In this document: positions 23,937-36,664 of the stretch, one piece after another
How the letters are laid out: each line of letters starts with the position of its first letter
Numbering within the stretch: position 1 is the stretch's first letter
Source of the DNA: Xenopus tropicalis
Taxonomy: Eukaryota; Chordata; Amphibia; Anura; Pipidae
Direction of reading: 5' to 3'
NCBI RefSeq assembly: GCF_000004195.4
Contig: NC_030683.2
Span: 54,883,358-54,947,357 of the forward strand
Length of the DNA: 64,000 bases
Made by a program: the position numbers and the translations under genes
Notes under the pieces: model-generated
Told to the model about the DNA's origin: nothing
The model's input: the letters and a program-made list of their open reading frames with translations, nothing else
The model's database searches: none

Positions 23937-25831
23937 GTGGTCAGACCAACCCTCGACCTACACACAACTCCACCCAAAACACCACACTGGAGACTCAATG
24001 AAACTATACTACATGACCCAGAAACCTTCAAAGAAATGGAGGTTCTGTTAAAAGAATACTTTGCTATAAACACGAACACAGTCCAATCTCAAACCACTTT
24101 GTGGGAAGCTCATAAAGCTACCATGAGAGGACCTTATATAGCTTTATCTTCCGCAAGGAAAAAGCAACACACCCAAACACAGCGAAAATTACTATCACAA
24201 CTAAAAAACCTGGAATCTATATATAACAAGAACCAATCAGATACAACACTTAGACAGATCATAGATACACGTAATCAACTCCGAATCCATAAAGAAAAGG
24301 CAGTTGAGAAAGCATTCATATGGACCAGACAAACATATTATGAGAAAGGTGATAAACAACACACTCTCCTAGCACGGAAACTAAGAGATCAAAAAAACTC
24401 ACTCCGCCATCACCGCAATTAAAAATGACTTAGGTCTGTTGACCTATAACCCTGACCACATAGCTTCCCAATTCCACAAATACTACACTATATAACTTAA
24501 AACAAAACCAGACTACGGATTCCCCCAATAGAGCCTTCATACTGCTGAAGTTTTTTCAACAAGTGAACAAAGTTTCAGGAAACCGATCTAACACACCTGA
24601 ATGCAGAAATATCCCAGGATGAGGTGTCTGCCACTCTTAAAACCCTCCCTAATGGCAAGGCCCCTGGCCCAGACGGGCTCCCTTATCAATACTATAAACT
24701 ATTTCAGGCAACTCTCCTCCCCCACCTTACTAAATTGTACAATAGCTATCTTCAAGGAACACCGATCCCTCCAACAGACCTTACATCTTTCCTTACACTG
24801 ATCCCCAAAGACGGGAAGGATCCAACAATCTGCACGAAATTATAGACCTAGCGCTTTACTGAATACAGATCTAAAACTATTCTCTAAAATTCTAGCCAAC
24901 CGTCTAGCCCCTATCCTCACAAACTGACACACAACCTCACAACACCCCTATACCAATCTATAACGGTACGAGACAGGGGTGCCCATTATCACCCCTCCTC
25001 TATGCTCTTAGCCTAGAACCCCTGGCAGCCAACATCCGCAACCACCCAGATATTAAGGGAATAGAAGTAGGCTCAGACCAATACAAAATTGCCCTATTTG
25101 CAGATGACGTGCTTCTCACACTCACAAATCTCACTCCCATCCTTACATAAACTAGTAGACATGTATAGCACCCTCTCAGGCTATAAGATCAATGTGACCA
25201 AAACAGAAGCACTTCCCCTATATATTCCTACCCCAATGCTGGAAGCTTTGCAATCCACCTTTAAGCACAACTGAAAGAAAGATCATATATCATACTTGGG
25301 AGTGCGCATCACCCCTAGATATGAAAATCTTTATAGCCACAACTTTATCCCCCTAATACAAGAAACCAAACTTGAGCTCCAGAAATGGGCAGACCACTCA
25401 ATCTCTTGGTTTGGCAGGATAGCCTCCCAAACCAAATAATGTCCATCCTCCCAAAATGTCTCTATCCTTTTGAGACTTTACCCATCTGCGTCCCCTCCAC
25501 GACCCTTAACGCTACCCAAGCCCTACTCCATACCTTCATCTGGGGGAAAAAAAGACACAGGATTAACGAAAAAACCCTTACCACCCCAACCAAGTTCGGA
25601 GGTCTAGGAGTCCCAAACCTCCAGCACTATTACAGAGCAGCTCATATTCGCCAAATATTGGCTTGGTCCCGGTGGTCTTCCAATGCCATATGGGCAAACA
25701 TTGAAAGAAATCAATTTAAGCCCTACCACCCCAACGCCTGGGTGTGGTCCACACTAGGTAGGGAAAGACCCAAAATACCAATGCTCAACTCAACAGAGCA
25801 CACCCTAAAACTGGTGGTAGCTCAGATATAA
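23937..25831 (+). pseudogene. LINE ORF2 reverse transcriptase region
   Basis: Recognisable RT blocks in order: a linker helix region (to about 24422), LPNGKAPGPDGLPYQYYK near 24640, a [17 protein letters not shown] block near 24990, then LFADDVL near 25100 with the catalytic F-A-D-D, and YKINVTKTEAL near 25185. Several frameshifts and stops intervene, so this is non-functional. Confidence 0.87.
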
Positions 25832-26773
25832 ACTCAAGCTGGCATCAGCCAAATCCCCACTAATCTCACACCTGGGCAATCCAAGGTTTCAACCAGCCCT
25901 ACCCCCACAATATCTGCAACGATGGATACACACCCCTTTTTTTACCCTGCAAGACATAACAGACCGAGCGGGTGGTAGGCTTCTCCCACGGGAGTCTCTG
26001 AATGATAAAGCCCCAGGCCTCTCCCTATTATGGTACGAATACCTCCAGTTAAAACATTTCTTTATGCCTACTTTAACAACTGAAAGAGGCGATTCCCTCA
26101 CATCCTTTGAACATCTAGCGACCCAGGGCCTCCCACAAAAAGGTTTAATTTCCTCCATTTATAAAATACTTGCCAATCCTTCCTTAGAAGAGAACTACAA
26201 ACATAGCTATATGCAAAAATGGGATACCCATGTTGGCAGAGTAACTGAGGAGAGTGAATGGGAAGCCATATGGGAGGTATCACCTGTGTGAGACAGCAGG
26301 AAAATATTTATAAAATAATTATGTTCTGGTATCATACACCAGTTAAGCTGCACGCATTATTTCCAGAAACAACACAGGACTGTTGGAGGGGATGCGGGCA
26401 GCCGGGAGACCTACCCCACATGTTTTGGCACTGCCCTCTAATACAACCGTTCTGGGACGAGATCTTGATGCTGCTATTCCAGATCACACTGACAACCCTT
26501 GAGAAAGATATTGTCACCCTACTTTTGGGCAAGCCTATTAAACAACTGTCAAAACATATGCAGAAGCTGGCTAATCAGGTGCTCTCGGTTGCCCATACCT
26601 CCATTGCGGCCAAATGGAAGACGTCCACCATTCCTTCCCTCTCAGAAGTAAAACAGAAAGTAAAGAATATTAACCAATTTGAAAATAGCCTGGCCCGACT
26701 ACAGAATAAAACTCTCCAATGTCTAAAAGTATGGTCGCCCTGGGACATGCTTGCCCACCCAACACAAGAATAA
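25832..26773 (+). pseudogene. LINE ORF2 C-terminal region
   Basis: Contains a frame-broken thumb/connection stretch, then an open 171-codon piece (26258-26773) with MFWYHTPVKLHALFP, CWRGCGQPGDLPHMFWHCP (C-x3-C-x7-H-x4-C) and FWDEIL. It aligns motif by motif with the shorter LINE at 20.9-21.5 kb, so the two insertions belong to the same or sister families. Confidence 0.85.
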
Positions 26774-27045
26774 ACCTGTGTACCATCACAACTAGGCAGC
26801 CCCTCGATACCCCCCTCTTTCCCTTGGTTAACCATTACCTGCCCCATCCTACACTCCCCCCCAATTCTCTCTTTTGATTTATGTATTTCCTCCCCTCCCA
26901 AACCCCTCTTTTCTTTAATGTAAACCTGTTATTGATGACAACTTTACGAACAATGTCATAAAACTCTTTAATATGTGATGTTAATTTTCTCTTGTTTACA
27001 AATGGAAAAAATAAAAATTGTAAGTTACAAAAAAAAAAAAAAACT

Positions 27046-28380
27046 GGCGCAGATGGGCCCAGAAATTTACACTATATCTTACAGCAGCAGGGCTGGATCA
27101 TAAGCCTGAGCCCACAAAGATTGCACTGTTACTGCACAGTATTGGGGATGAGGCACTGGAGGTGTATAACACCATGGGGATTGCACAGACACAAGCTACA
27201 GACAGAACCCTTGATTCAGTGATGCAAGCATTTAAAGCTTATTTTCAGCCCAAAAGAAATGTTGTATTTGAAAGACACCTGTTTTGGACCCACACCTTTG
27301 TAGAAAATCAAGGCAAATTTGTTACTGAGCTAAAACTTAAAAGCAGCTGTGAATTTAAAGATCAGGAGGAGTGTTTGAGAGACAAAATAGTTTTCAGTAT
27401 TACAGATCGTCGTTTAAAAGAGAAGCTGCTGGAATGCAGAGAGTTAACTCTAGAAAGGGCAATCGAAATATGCAAAGGTAAAACAAACATATTAGCTCAG
27501 ACCACTGCAATGGCAACTGCCCCTGCTAATAGCAGTGTTTATGCTATACAAATCACACCCAGAGAGACACAACAAGCCCTTAAATAACTGTAAAGGTACT
27601 TCTGCTAGTGCACAGCCTGAATCAAGCACCCAGACAAATAAATGCAACAGATGTGGCAGACAGCACCCTCCTCAGTGGTGTCCTGCATATGGAGTAAAGT
27701 GCAAAAAAAAATGCAAAAAGTAAAAATAATTTTGCCAGAATTCCTCATACAAACACAGACAAACCCTTTGTAAAGGATGTCAACACTTTATTCATTGCTG
27801 CTCTCAAAAAACACAGAGTAGCCAGAGACAGCTCATGGTACACAACACTTACTGTAAATGGCACAGATATTGAATTTAAACTGGATACTGGGGCTGAAGC
27901 AAATACCATGCCAGTTTCAGTCCTTTCCCAAATGTCAGCTGTTCATGTAAAGCCTACAGACACAATGCTTATTGCATATGGGGAAGAACGCATTAAACCA
28001 GAAGGGGTTGTAACGCTCACTGCAGAAACCCCAATTAAAAAAAGCTTAGTTAACCTTTTTAACAAATGTGTCAGATGTCCCTCTCTTAGGAAAGCAAGAC
28101 TGTGTTCAGCTTGATCTGCTAAGAAAAGTCTGTGAGCTCTCCAAGTCTGCACCTCCAACTAAAGATCAGCTAATGGGCCAGTATGCGGATGTGTACCTTT
28201 AATACTTCATGGGGATGGTACAGATTTCATCAGCTCCCATTTGGCATCATATCTGCAAGTGAAGTTGGGGATATTGAAGGTGATCATATTATTGCTGATG
28301 ATATGATCATTGCTAGTAACTCTAAAGAGGAACATAATGCCATCTTACAAAGGGGCTGATTTGCTGCCTATTTCTGGAGC
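27046..28380 (+). pseudogene. Gypsy-like gag-protease-RT relic
   Basis: Directly after the LINE A tail. A gag-like helical region (27162-27587) is followed by a knuckle-like block CNRCGRQHPPQWCPAYGVKC near 27640, a protease with FKLDTGAEANTMP (D-T-G active site) near 27880, and a scrambled RT with FGIISASEV and IIADDMIIASNSKEEH (Y/I-A-D-D type) near 28240-28340. The RT is internally deleted. No LTR was seen. The family is probably Ty3/gypsy, on the strength of F-G-I-x-S-A-S-E. Confidence 0.75.
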
Positions 28381-29690
28381 CTTGATATGATCTGCAGAAG
28401 CTGAAAAGCTGAACACAACAGCCAGCACAGAGACCACACCTAGGTCACCAATTAGGTCATATATAAAATAGTTTAAAATATTATATAGCTTAGATGCAGG
28501 CTGTTTAGTTATGTTTTAATTTTAAAGATGAAAGCAGTTTTCAAATTATGCAGGTAGTTGTAAAACAGCAACAGTCAGATGGTTACAGATGGGATATCTC
28601 AGGTTTACATAATTACTTAAATTGGAGCCCTGCATGCCTGAAACCCATTAACAGGCTTTGCCCTGTTTCTCTTTTTTAATCAATAGACATTGACAAAAAT
28701 GTGTAATTATTATTATTAATAGTGTATTTTTACTAAATATGCACATTTTTATGCTGGTTTTTGTAAGCCCAAAGCTATTGCATTCTGATCTGCTATTACA
28801 TGATATAGTCTTGCTCAGTAATGGGTTGAAATTTAAATATATAGCATTTGAGTTAGTATTCTATGTTTCACTCTGCTACAAAGAGTTGCTGCTTCGGTTA
28901 AGCCTCAGTTAGGGCCTTCAATCCAGCAAGATCGGATAATATATTTGTAAAGTTAAAGTCACTACCCTGGCAGTCACTTACCATCATGGCATACATTAAG
29001 GCACTAATGAGACAGGGGGAGAATGGGCAAAACACCAGCTAAAACTAACCACTGGCAAAGAAAAAGGGATAGGAAAAGAAGTAAGCAGCTGGCTCAGGAC
29101 TCGAAGCTGGAAGAGCAGTGCTGGATCTAGACTGAATAATTTCAGGCTCAGATTTTATACTGCTTGTATTTGGCCAAGTCTTTTCTCCTGGATAATATTA
29201 GTACAGAGGCAATGCAAGTCATAACATACAAATGAAAGACCTACAGATGACCTCTGCTCTTGATGTCACATATCAGTCAATAAAAGTAGTGTTAAACGCA
29301 GCACTAGCCAATAAGCAGTTGACAACTGAAATAATTTATAATGCTATCTTTCAATAATATCTGCATGCAGCATATATTTTTATTAAAAAAAAAAAAAAAA
29401 AGTCTGGCTCTTAAAGTTACCAGTAACTGCTTATTTTCAAGTTTATGATAATAAAGTTGCCAAGCTTTTTTTATTTTGCACCTTTTTGAACACTTTTTGA
29501 ACACAATGTCACACAACTTCCACTAACTGCCTTAATTAACTATATGGAACTATAACCATACATACAATGTACAAGAATACAAGAATACAGTTCATTAACT
29601 AGGAAAGTGATCAGTGCTTATTGATTATAAAGTGCACATGCTTAAAAAGTGCACAGTTTAAAACCCAAAATGATTCCAGCTTAAAGCAGA
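28381..29690. other. Intergenic DNA, nothing recognised
   Basis: AT-rich, with an A-run near 29385-29401. No coding or terminal-repeat structure was identified. Confidence 0.45.
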
Positions 29691-29699
29691 AAGAAAGCT

Positions 29700-29953
29700 A
29701 AAGATCTCACCCCTCCCCCGCTAATTGCTGATTGGTTGCCCTGGTCAACACCACCTGTAATGCTTCACTCCACTTTTTACACAGCATGATAAATATACCC
29801 ATTGGTGTTACACAGCTCAGTTTTTTCTTCCTGTTTGGCTTCTGATCGTCTGAACGGGAGAAATATGGGGAGACTTAAAGGCACTATTGAGAGAACTGAA
29901 GGTATGCCTGCAGCTTGAGATTAACTTTTTATTAGCCTTTCCTTCTCCTTTAA
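29700..29953. repeat. Kolobok/T2-like MITE, right half
   Basis: It ends GCCTTTCCTTCTCCTTTAA (TTAA at 29950-29953), the inverse of the TTAAAGGAGAAGGAAAG ends at 22825 and 63045. The left terminus was not found, so the left limit is approximate. Confidence 0.4.
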
Positions 29954-30048
29954 GAGAATAAGTTAAAAAAAACATTCTATAAAGTGCCACTGCCACAGTG
30001 TTGTGTTTTTTTTAACGTTAGTTCCTCCTATTAACCTTTTTAGTGCCA

Positions 30049-30120
30049 CAGGACGTAGAATCTACGTCCTGGGTACTAAAGGACCTAAGTGCCACAGAAC
30101 GTAGATTCTACGTCCTGGGG
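30049..30120. repeat. Paired subterminal palindromes
   Basis: Two hyphenless dyads, AGGACGTAGAATCTACGTCCT and the close variant around AACGTAGATTCTACGT 47 bp later, each next to a copy of AGTGCCACAG. They could be transposase binding sites; this is inferred from their position. Confidence 0.7.
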
Positions 30121-30427
30121 CACTTCCGGGTTTGGGAGCGGAGAAGCGGCTTTTCAAGCCGCTCCTTCGCTCCCCGCTCGTTCCCCAGCCTCCAGACAAC
30201 AGTCAGAGGTGGGGAACGAGTGGCCCCTGGGGCGCGATCGCCCAGGGGCCACATAAGAAAAGGCAGGCACGTGAAATCCATTCCTGGATTTCACGATCGC
30301 CTTCTGCCTTTCTCTGCTCCCCCCCCTGCTGGCCCCCCTGCTTCCTGCTGCAGATACTCACTGCCGGAACGGCTGCGTGTGTGTCTCCCTGCAGATCCAC
30401 GATCTCCTACACAGGTAAGTGGCAAAA

Positions 30428-30632
30428 ACACACAAAAACACACATACACACACATAATACACTAATAATACACTAATACACACTTATACTCACATTTACA
30501 CACAAACACATACATTTTAGGGGAGTTGGGAGATTTCAAACATTCACAACACTTACACTTACACACACTTACTTGCATACATGCACACAAAACACATTTT
30601 ACCTAATGTACACACACACTTACACACTTATG
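30428..30632. repeat. CA-rich simple repeat
   Basis: Imperfect (CA)n tracts such as CACACACATAATACAC and ACACACACTTACACAC run through about 200 bp inside the piggyBac-like element. Confidence 0.8.
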
Positions 30633-30786
30633 TAATTTTGTAATTTTTTTTTTTTTTCTAATCGCATCGTTTTTATTCCTGCCTGAAAAAAATGTTTTAT
30701 TGCCATTGCGGATAGTGTATTCGCTAACCGCACTGCGCAATATCTTTTGTGTATTATTTTGGTGTTTCTACTACATTTTCTGTGAT

Positions 30787-33700
30787 TTTGGTGGATTTTG
30801 GGGTATTTTACTGCATGTTTAGCCATTTTATAGCATTTTCAGTTATGCATAGTTCTTGTTCGCTTGATTTTCAGAAATGTCACAAAAACCGTTCTGTTTA
30901 GCATAGCTTTGTAGTTTGTAGTAGAAAGTTTTATTTACCTATTTTTGTTTTGTCAGGATGTGTACTTTCGGAAAATATATGGTTTTCTAGGGTCTCCTTA
31001 CTGTTAGGTGGTCGTATGGCACATAATACACATACCGGGTGCAAAAACTGCATGAGCCGAAGCATCTTATGTGAAAATTCATATGCACTATTTTTACTTG
31101 GGTGCCCCTGTACCCCACATAGTTTGGTAAATCTATGCATATAGGGCATCAAACTGTTCAGTAGACCCCTGGCGTTCATATTTAGAATGTTTTATGTTGA
31201 TACGGTACAAAATGTGGAGGTACATAATGGGGTAAAATGCAAGCTTTGTGACAATTTTCAGAAATGTCGTAAAAACCATTCTGTTTAGCATAGCTTTGTA
31301 GTTTGGTAGTTTGTAGTAGAAAGATGTATGTACCCATTTTTGTTTTGTCAGAATGTGTACTATCGGAAAATATATGGTTTTCTAGGGTCTCCTTACTGTT
31401 AGGTGGTCGTATGGCACATAATACACATACCGGGTGCAAAAACTGCATGAGCCGAAGCATCTTATGTGAAAATTCATATGCACTATTTTTACTTGGGTGC
31501 CCCTGTACCCCACATAGTTTGGTAAATCTATGCATATAGGGCATCAAACTGTTCAGTAGACCCCTGGCGTTCATATTTAGAATGTTTTATGTTGATACGG
31601 TACAAAATGTGGGGGTACATAATGGGGTAAAATGCAAGCTTTGTGACAATTTTCAGAAATGTCATAAAAACCGTTCTGTTTAGCATAGCTTTGTAGTTTG
31701 GTAGTTTGTAGTAGAAAGATGTATGTACCCATTTTTGTTTTGTCAGAATGTGTACTTTCGGAAAATATATGGTTTTCTAGGGTCTCCTTACTGTTAGGTG
31801 GTCGTATGGCACATAATACACATACCGGGTGCAAAAACTGCATGAGCCGAAGCATCTTATGTGAAAATTCATATGCACTATTTTTACTTGGGTGCCCCTG
31901 TACCCCACATAGTTTGGCAAATCTATGCATATAGGGCATCAAACTGTTCAGTAGACCCCTGGCGTTCATATTTAGAATGTTTTATGTTGATACGGTACAA
32001 AATGTGGGGGTAAATAATGGGGTAAAATGCAAGCTTTGTGACAATTTTCAGAAATGTCATAAAAACCGTTCTGTTTAGCATAGCTTTGTAGTTTGGTAGT
32101 TTGTAGTAGAAAGATGTATGTACCCATTTTTGTTTTGTCAGAATGTGTACTTTCGGAAAATATGTGGTTTTCTAGGGTCTCCTTACTGTTAGGTGGTCGT
32201 ATGGCACATAATACACATACCGGGTGCAAAAACTGCATGAGCCGAAGCATCTTATGTGAAAATTCATATGCACTATTTTTACTTGGGTGCCCCTGTACCC
32301 CACATAGTTTGGTAAATCTATGCATATAGGGCATCAAACTGTTCAGTAGACCCCTGGCATTCATATTTAGAATGTTTTATGTTGATACGGTACAAAATGT
32401 GGGGGTACATAATGGGGTAAAATGCAAGCTTTGTGACAATTTTCAGAAATGTCATAAAAACCGTTCTGTTTAGCATAGCTTTGTAGTTTGGTAGTTTGCA
32501 GTAGAAAGATGTATTTACCCATTTTTGTTTTGTCAGAATGTGTACTTTCGGAAAATATATGGTTTTCTAGGGTCTCCTTACTGTTAGGTGGTCGTATGGC
32601 ACATAATACACATACCGGGTGCAAAAATTGCATGAGCCGAAGCATCTTATGTGAAAATTCATATGCACTATTTTTACTTGGGTGCCCCTGTACCCCACAT
32701 AGTTTGGTAAATCTATGCATATAGGGCATCAAACTGTTCAGTAGACCCCTGGCGTTTATATTTAGAATGTTTTATGTTGATACGGTACAAAATGTGGGGG
32801 TACATAATGGGGTAAAATGCAAGCTTTGTGACAATTTTCAGAAATGTCATAAAAACCGTTCTGTTTAGCATAGCTTTGTAGTTTGGTAGTTTGTAGTAGA
32901 AAGATGTATTTACCCATTTTTGTTTTGTCAGAATGTGTACTTTCGGAAAATATATGGTTTTCTAGGGTCTCCTTACTGTTAGGTGGTCGTATGGCACATA
33001 ATACACATACCGGGTGCAAAAACTGCATGAGCCGAAGCATCGTATGTGAAAATTCATATGCACTATTTTTACTTGGGTGCCCCTGTACCCCACATAGTTT
33101 GGTAAATCTATGCATATAGGGCATCAAACTGTTCAGTAGACCCCTGGCGTTTATATTTAGAATGTTTTATGTTGATACGGTACAAAATGTGGGGGTACAT
33201 AATGGGGTAAAATGCAAGCTTTGTGACAATTTTCAGAAATGTCATAAAAACCGTTCTGTTTAGCATAGCTTTGTAGTTTGGTAGTTTGTAGTAGAAAGAT
33301 GTATGTACCCATTTTTGTTTTGTCAGAATGTGTACTTTCGGAAAATATATGGTTTTCTAGGGTTTCCTTACTGTTAGGGGGTCGTATGGCACATAATACA
33401 CATACGGGGTGCAAAAACTGCATGAGCCGAAGCATCTTATGTGAAAATTCATATGCACTATTTTTACTTGGGTGCCCCTGTACCCCACATAGTTTGGTAA
33501 ATCTATGCATATAGGGCATCAAACTGTTCAGTAGACCCCTGGCGTTCATATTTAGAATGTTATATGTTGATACGGTACAAAATGTGGGGGTACATAATGG
33601 GGTAAAATGCAAGCTTTGTGACAATTTTCAGAAATGTCAAAAAAATCTTTCTGTTTAGCATAGCTTTGTAGTTTGGTAGTTTGCAGTAGAAAGATGTATT

Positions 33701-33830
33701 TACCCATTTTTGTTTTGTCAGATTGTGTACTTTCGGAAAATGTATAGTTTTCTAGGGTCTCCTTACTGTTAGGGGGTCTTATGCCGCATAATGCACATGC
33801 CGGTAGCTTATATTGCAGTGTATACACTTT
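30787..33830 (+). repeat. Tandem array 1: about 7.5 units of 395 bp
   Basis: Units repeat at exactly 395-bp intervals (for example equivalent points at 31182, 31577, 31972, 32367, 32762, 33157 and 33552). Internal units are nearly identical, with a handful of substitutions each; the first and last are more diverged. Marker motifs per unit: TTTAGCATAGCTTTGTAGTTTG, GTACTTTCGGAAAATATATGG, CATGAGCCGAAGCATCTTATG and GCATCAAACTGTTCAGTAG. Each unit has open frames of 120-155 codons on the minus strand and 78 on the plus strand, but they exist only because the units are identical. Confidence 0.95.
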
Positions 33831-35990
33831 GTATGCACTAACTTCCTTTTGGGGTCTCTAAATGCCAGATACATCGGTGATCCTATGCACAATGGGCATC
33901 AAACTTGTTCAGCGGACCCTTGGCTTTCATATTTAGGGTCTGTTCTTTTGGTACCTAATGTTATGTGGGAGATAAGGTGCTTGAAAGTGGAAGATTTGAT
34001 GTGTTTTTCAGGTATTTCACCAAAACTAGCAATTTTGGGAAAGCACTGCGACTCTGTAGTTTGGAGTAGAAAGACATGGGTACCAATTTTGAATTCGCCC
34101 GAATGTGTACTTTCCAAAAATATATGGTTTTGGGGGGTCAATGTATTTTTTTGTGTTTTTACCCCACAGAAAATGCAGTAAATGTGTTGAATTTTCAGTA
34201 GCTAAAGAGACCTCTGGGGCAATCTCTATGCACTAACTTCCTTATGGGGTCTCTAAATGCCAGATACAGTGCTGATCCTATGCACAATGGGCATCAAACT
34301 GTTCAGGGGACCCTTGGCTTTCATATTTAGGGTGTGTTTTCTTGGTACCTAATGTTATGTGGGAGATAAGGTGCTTGAAAGTGGAAGATTTGATGTGTTT
34401 TTCAGGTATTTCACCAAAACTAGCAATTTTGGGAAAGCACTGCGACTCTGTAGTTTGGAGTAGAAAGACATGGGTACCAATTTTGAATTCGCCCGAATGT
34501 GTACTTTCCAAAAATATATGGTTTTGGGGGGTCAATGTATTTTTGTGTGTTTTTACCTCACAGAAAATGCAGTAAACGTGTTGAATTTTCAGTAGCTAAA
34601 GAGACCTCTGGGGCAATCTCTATGCACTGACGTCCTTATGGGGTCTCAAATGCCAGATACAGTGCTGATCCTATGCACAATGGGCATCAAACTGTTCAGC
34701 GGACCCTTGGCTTTCATATTTAGGTTGTGTTTTCTTTGTACCTAATGTTATGTGGGAGATAAGGTGCTTGAAAGTGGAAGATTTGATGTGTTTTTCAGGT
34801 ATTTCACCAAAACTAGCAATTTTGGGAAAGCACTGCGACTCTGTAGTTTGGAGTAGAAAGACATGGGTACCAATTTTGAATTCGCCCAAATGTGTATTTT
34901 CCAAAAATATATGGTTTTGGGGGGTCAATGTATTTTTTTGTGTTTTTACCCCACAGAAAATGCAGTAAACGTGTTGAATTTTCAGTAGCTATAGAGACCT
35001 CTGGGGCAATCTCTATGCACTAACTTCCTTATGGGGTCTCTAAATGCCAGATACAGTGCTGATCCTATGCACAATGGGCATCAAACTGTTCAGCGGACCC
35101 TTGGCTTTCATATTTAGGGTGTGTTTTCTTGGTACCTAATGTTATGTGGGAGATAAGGTGCTTGAAAGTGGAAGATTTGATGTGATTTTCAGGTATTTCA
35201 CCAAAACTAGCAATTTTGGGAAAGCACTGCGACTCTGTAGTTTGGAGTAGAAAGACATGGGTACCAATTTTGAATTCGCCCGAATGTGTACTTTCCAAAA
35301 ATATATGGTTTTGGGGGGTCAATGTATTTTTTTGTGTTTTTACCCCACAGAAAATGCAGTAAATGTGTTGAATTTTCAGTAGCTAAAGAGATCTCCTGGG
35401 TAATTTGTATGCACTAACTTCCTTATGGGGTCTCTAAATGCCACATACATTGGTGATCCTATGCACAATGGGCATCAAACTGTTCAGCGGACCCTTGGCT
35501 TTCATATTTAGGGTGTGTTCTTTTGGTACCTAATGTTATGTGGGAGATAAGGTGCTTGAAAGTGGAAGATTTGATGTGATTTTTAGGTATTTCATCAAAA
35601 CTGGCAATTTTGGGAAAGAATTGCGACTCAGTAGTTTGGAGTAGAAAGACATGGGTACCAATTTTGAATTCGTCCGAATGTGTACTTTCCAAAAATATAT
35701 GATTTTGGGGGGTCAATGTATTTTTTTGTGTTTTTACCCCACAGAAAATGCAGTAAATGTGTTGAATTTTCAGTAGCTAAAGAGATCTCCTGGGCAATTT
35801 GTATGTACTAACTTCCTTTTGGGGTCTCTAAATTCCAGATACATCGGTGATCCTATGCACAATGGGCATCAAACTGTTCAGTGGACCCCTGGCTTTCATA
35901 TTTAGGGTGTGTTTTCTTCGTACCTAATGTTATGTGGGAGATAAGGTGCTTGAAAATGGAAGATTTGAGGTGATTTTTTAGAATTTTCAT
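33831..35990 (+). repeat. Tandem array 2: about 5.5 units of 393-394 bp
   Basis: Equivalent points recur at 34278, 34671, 35065 and 35459. Unit markers: GTTATGTGGGAGATAAGGTGC, GGAGTAGAAAGACATGGGTACC and TGTACTTTCCAAAAATATATGG. The GCATCAAACTGTTCAGYRGACCC and TTCATATTTAGG blocks are shared with array 1, so both arrays come from a common ancestral unit but were homogenised separately. Confidence 0.93.
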
Positions 35991-36603
35991 AATTTTTTAT
36001 AGAAAATGCTAAATTCAGTAAAGCATTGCCGTTTGGTACTTAGGAGTTGGAAGACATAGTTACCCATTTCGGATTCGTCAGAATGTGTAGTTTTCAAAAA
36101 TGTATGGTTTCCTGGGGTAAACCTAATATTCCAGGATTTTTGGCTTTGGAATGTAAAGTATGCCGTATTCTGCTGTAATGCTTTGAAAATTTAGTAATTT
36201 ACTGCTGGGAGTTTTTGATCTATAGAAGTCAGAAATCTCAATAAAACTATACATATCAGGTATTGGCACGTTCGGGAGACATGAGGCTTTCCAAATCAGT
36301 AGAATTTTTGTCCATAAAATAAAATGTGTTTCTGGTATAAATCCTTATATCATGAAAAATAGCATTTTTTCTTTTTTTTTTTGTATTTCAAGCTCTAAAT
36401 CTTGTTCCAGAAGTGGAAATACACAAAAACTCAGGTAGATTTGGAAAGCTCAGGTTCTCCTGAAAAAAACAATATATAGTTTGCCTACCTAAACTTAACC
36501 CTGCCCCCAGTAAAAGCCCCTACATTGAGAGAGCACAGAATGTTTACAAAACGTCTGGCACGGGGGGGAACTGAAATGACGAATTCGGCTGGCACTTAAA
36601 GGG
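35991..36603 (+). repeat. Diverged right tail of the satellite-bearing element
   Basis: A final degraded unit (GGTACTTAGGAGTTGGAAGACATAG, GTAGTTTTCAAAAATGTATGG) leads into unique terminal sequence and the GGCACTTAAAGGG end. Parts recur at 9400-9735 and 36665-36960. Confidence 0.75.
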
Positions 36604-36664
36604 TTAAACAAACCAACAGCGTGTAAATTAATTAATTAATTATAAAGAGCCAGTGTTTAAATAT

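Larger units (their letters stand above)
23200..27045 (+). mobile_element. Degenerate Tx1/L1-like LINE
   Basis: A plus-strand LINE whose ORF2 is recognisable from endonuclease to C-terminus and which ends in an A tail at about 27028-27045. ORF1 is absent. Frameshifts and stops split ORF2 into pieces of 60-170 codons. Confidence 0.88.
30035..36603 (+). mobile_element. piggyBac-like non-autonomous element carrying satellite arrays
   Basis: Bounded by TTAA on both sides (30031-30034 and 36604-36607). The left end reads CCTTTTTAGTGCCACAGG and the right end, reverse-complemented, reads CCCTTTAAGTGCCAGCC, an imperfect inverted repeat of about 16 bp. TTAA target sites plus CCY...GGG ends fit the piggyBac superfamily. 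The left subterminal region has two near-perfect palindromes around ACGTAGAATCTACGT (30051-30071 and 30098-30118), an arrangement I recall from Xenopus piggyBac-like elements. The interior holds a GC-rich leader, a CA-rich stretch, two tandem arrays of ~395-bp units and a diverged right tail. There is no transposase. The 6.57-kb length is made mostly of satellite. Confidence 0.8.

Noticed and set aside
30043..30476. Plus-strand ORFs of 114 and 140 codons at the left end of the piggyBac-like element
   Set aside because: They lie in GC-rich, palindromic terminal sequence, show no domain and run into the CA repeat; probably chance openness.
31182..33827. Open frames of 78-155 codons in every 395-bp unit on both strands
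   Set aside because: 395 is not a multiple of three and the frames persist only because units are copies of each other; no known domain, and the diverged array at 14-17 kb does not keep them.
30787..35990. Regular repeats resembling a CRISPR array
   Set aside because: The unit is ~395 bp with no short repeat/unique spacer pattern, and the context is eukaryotic.
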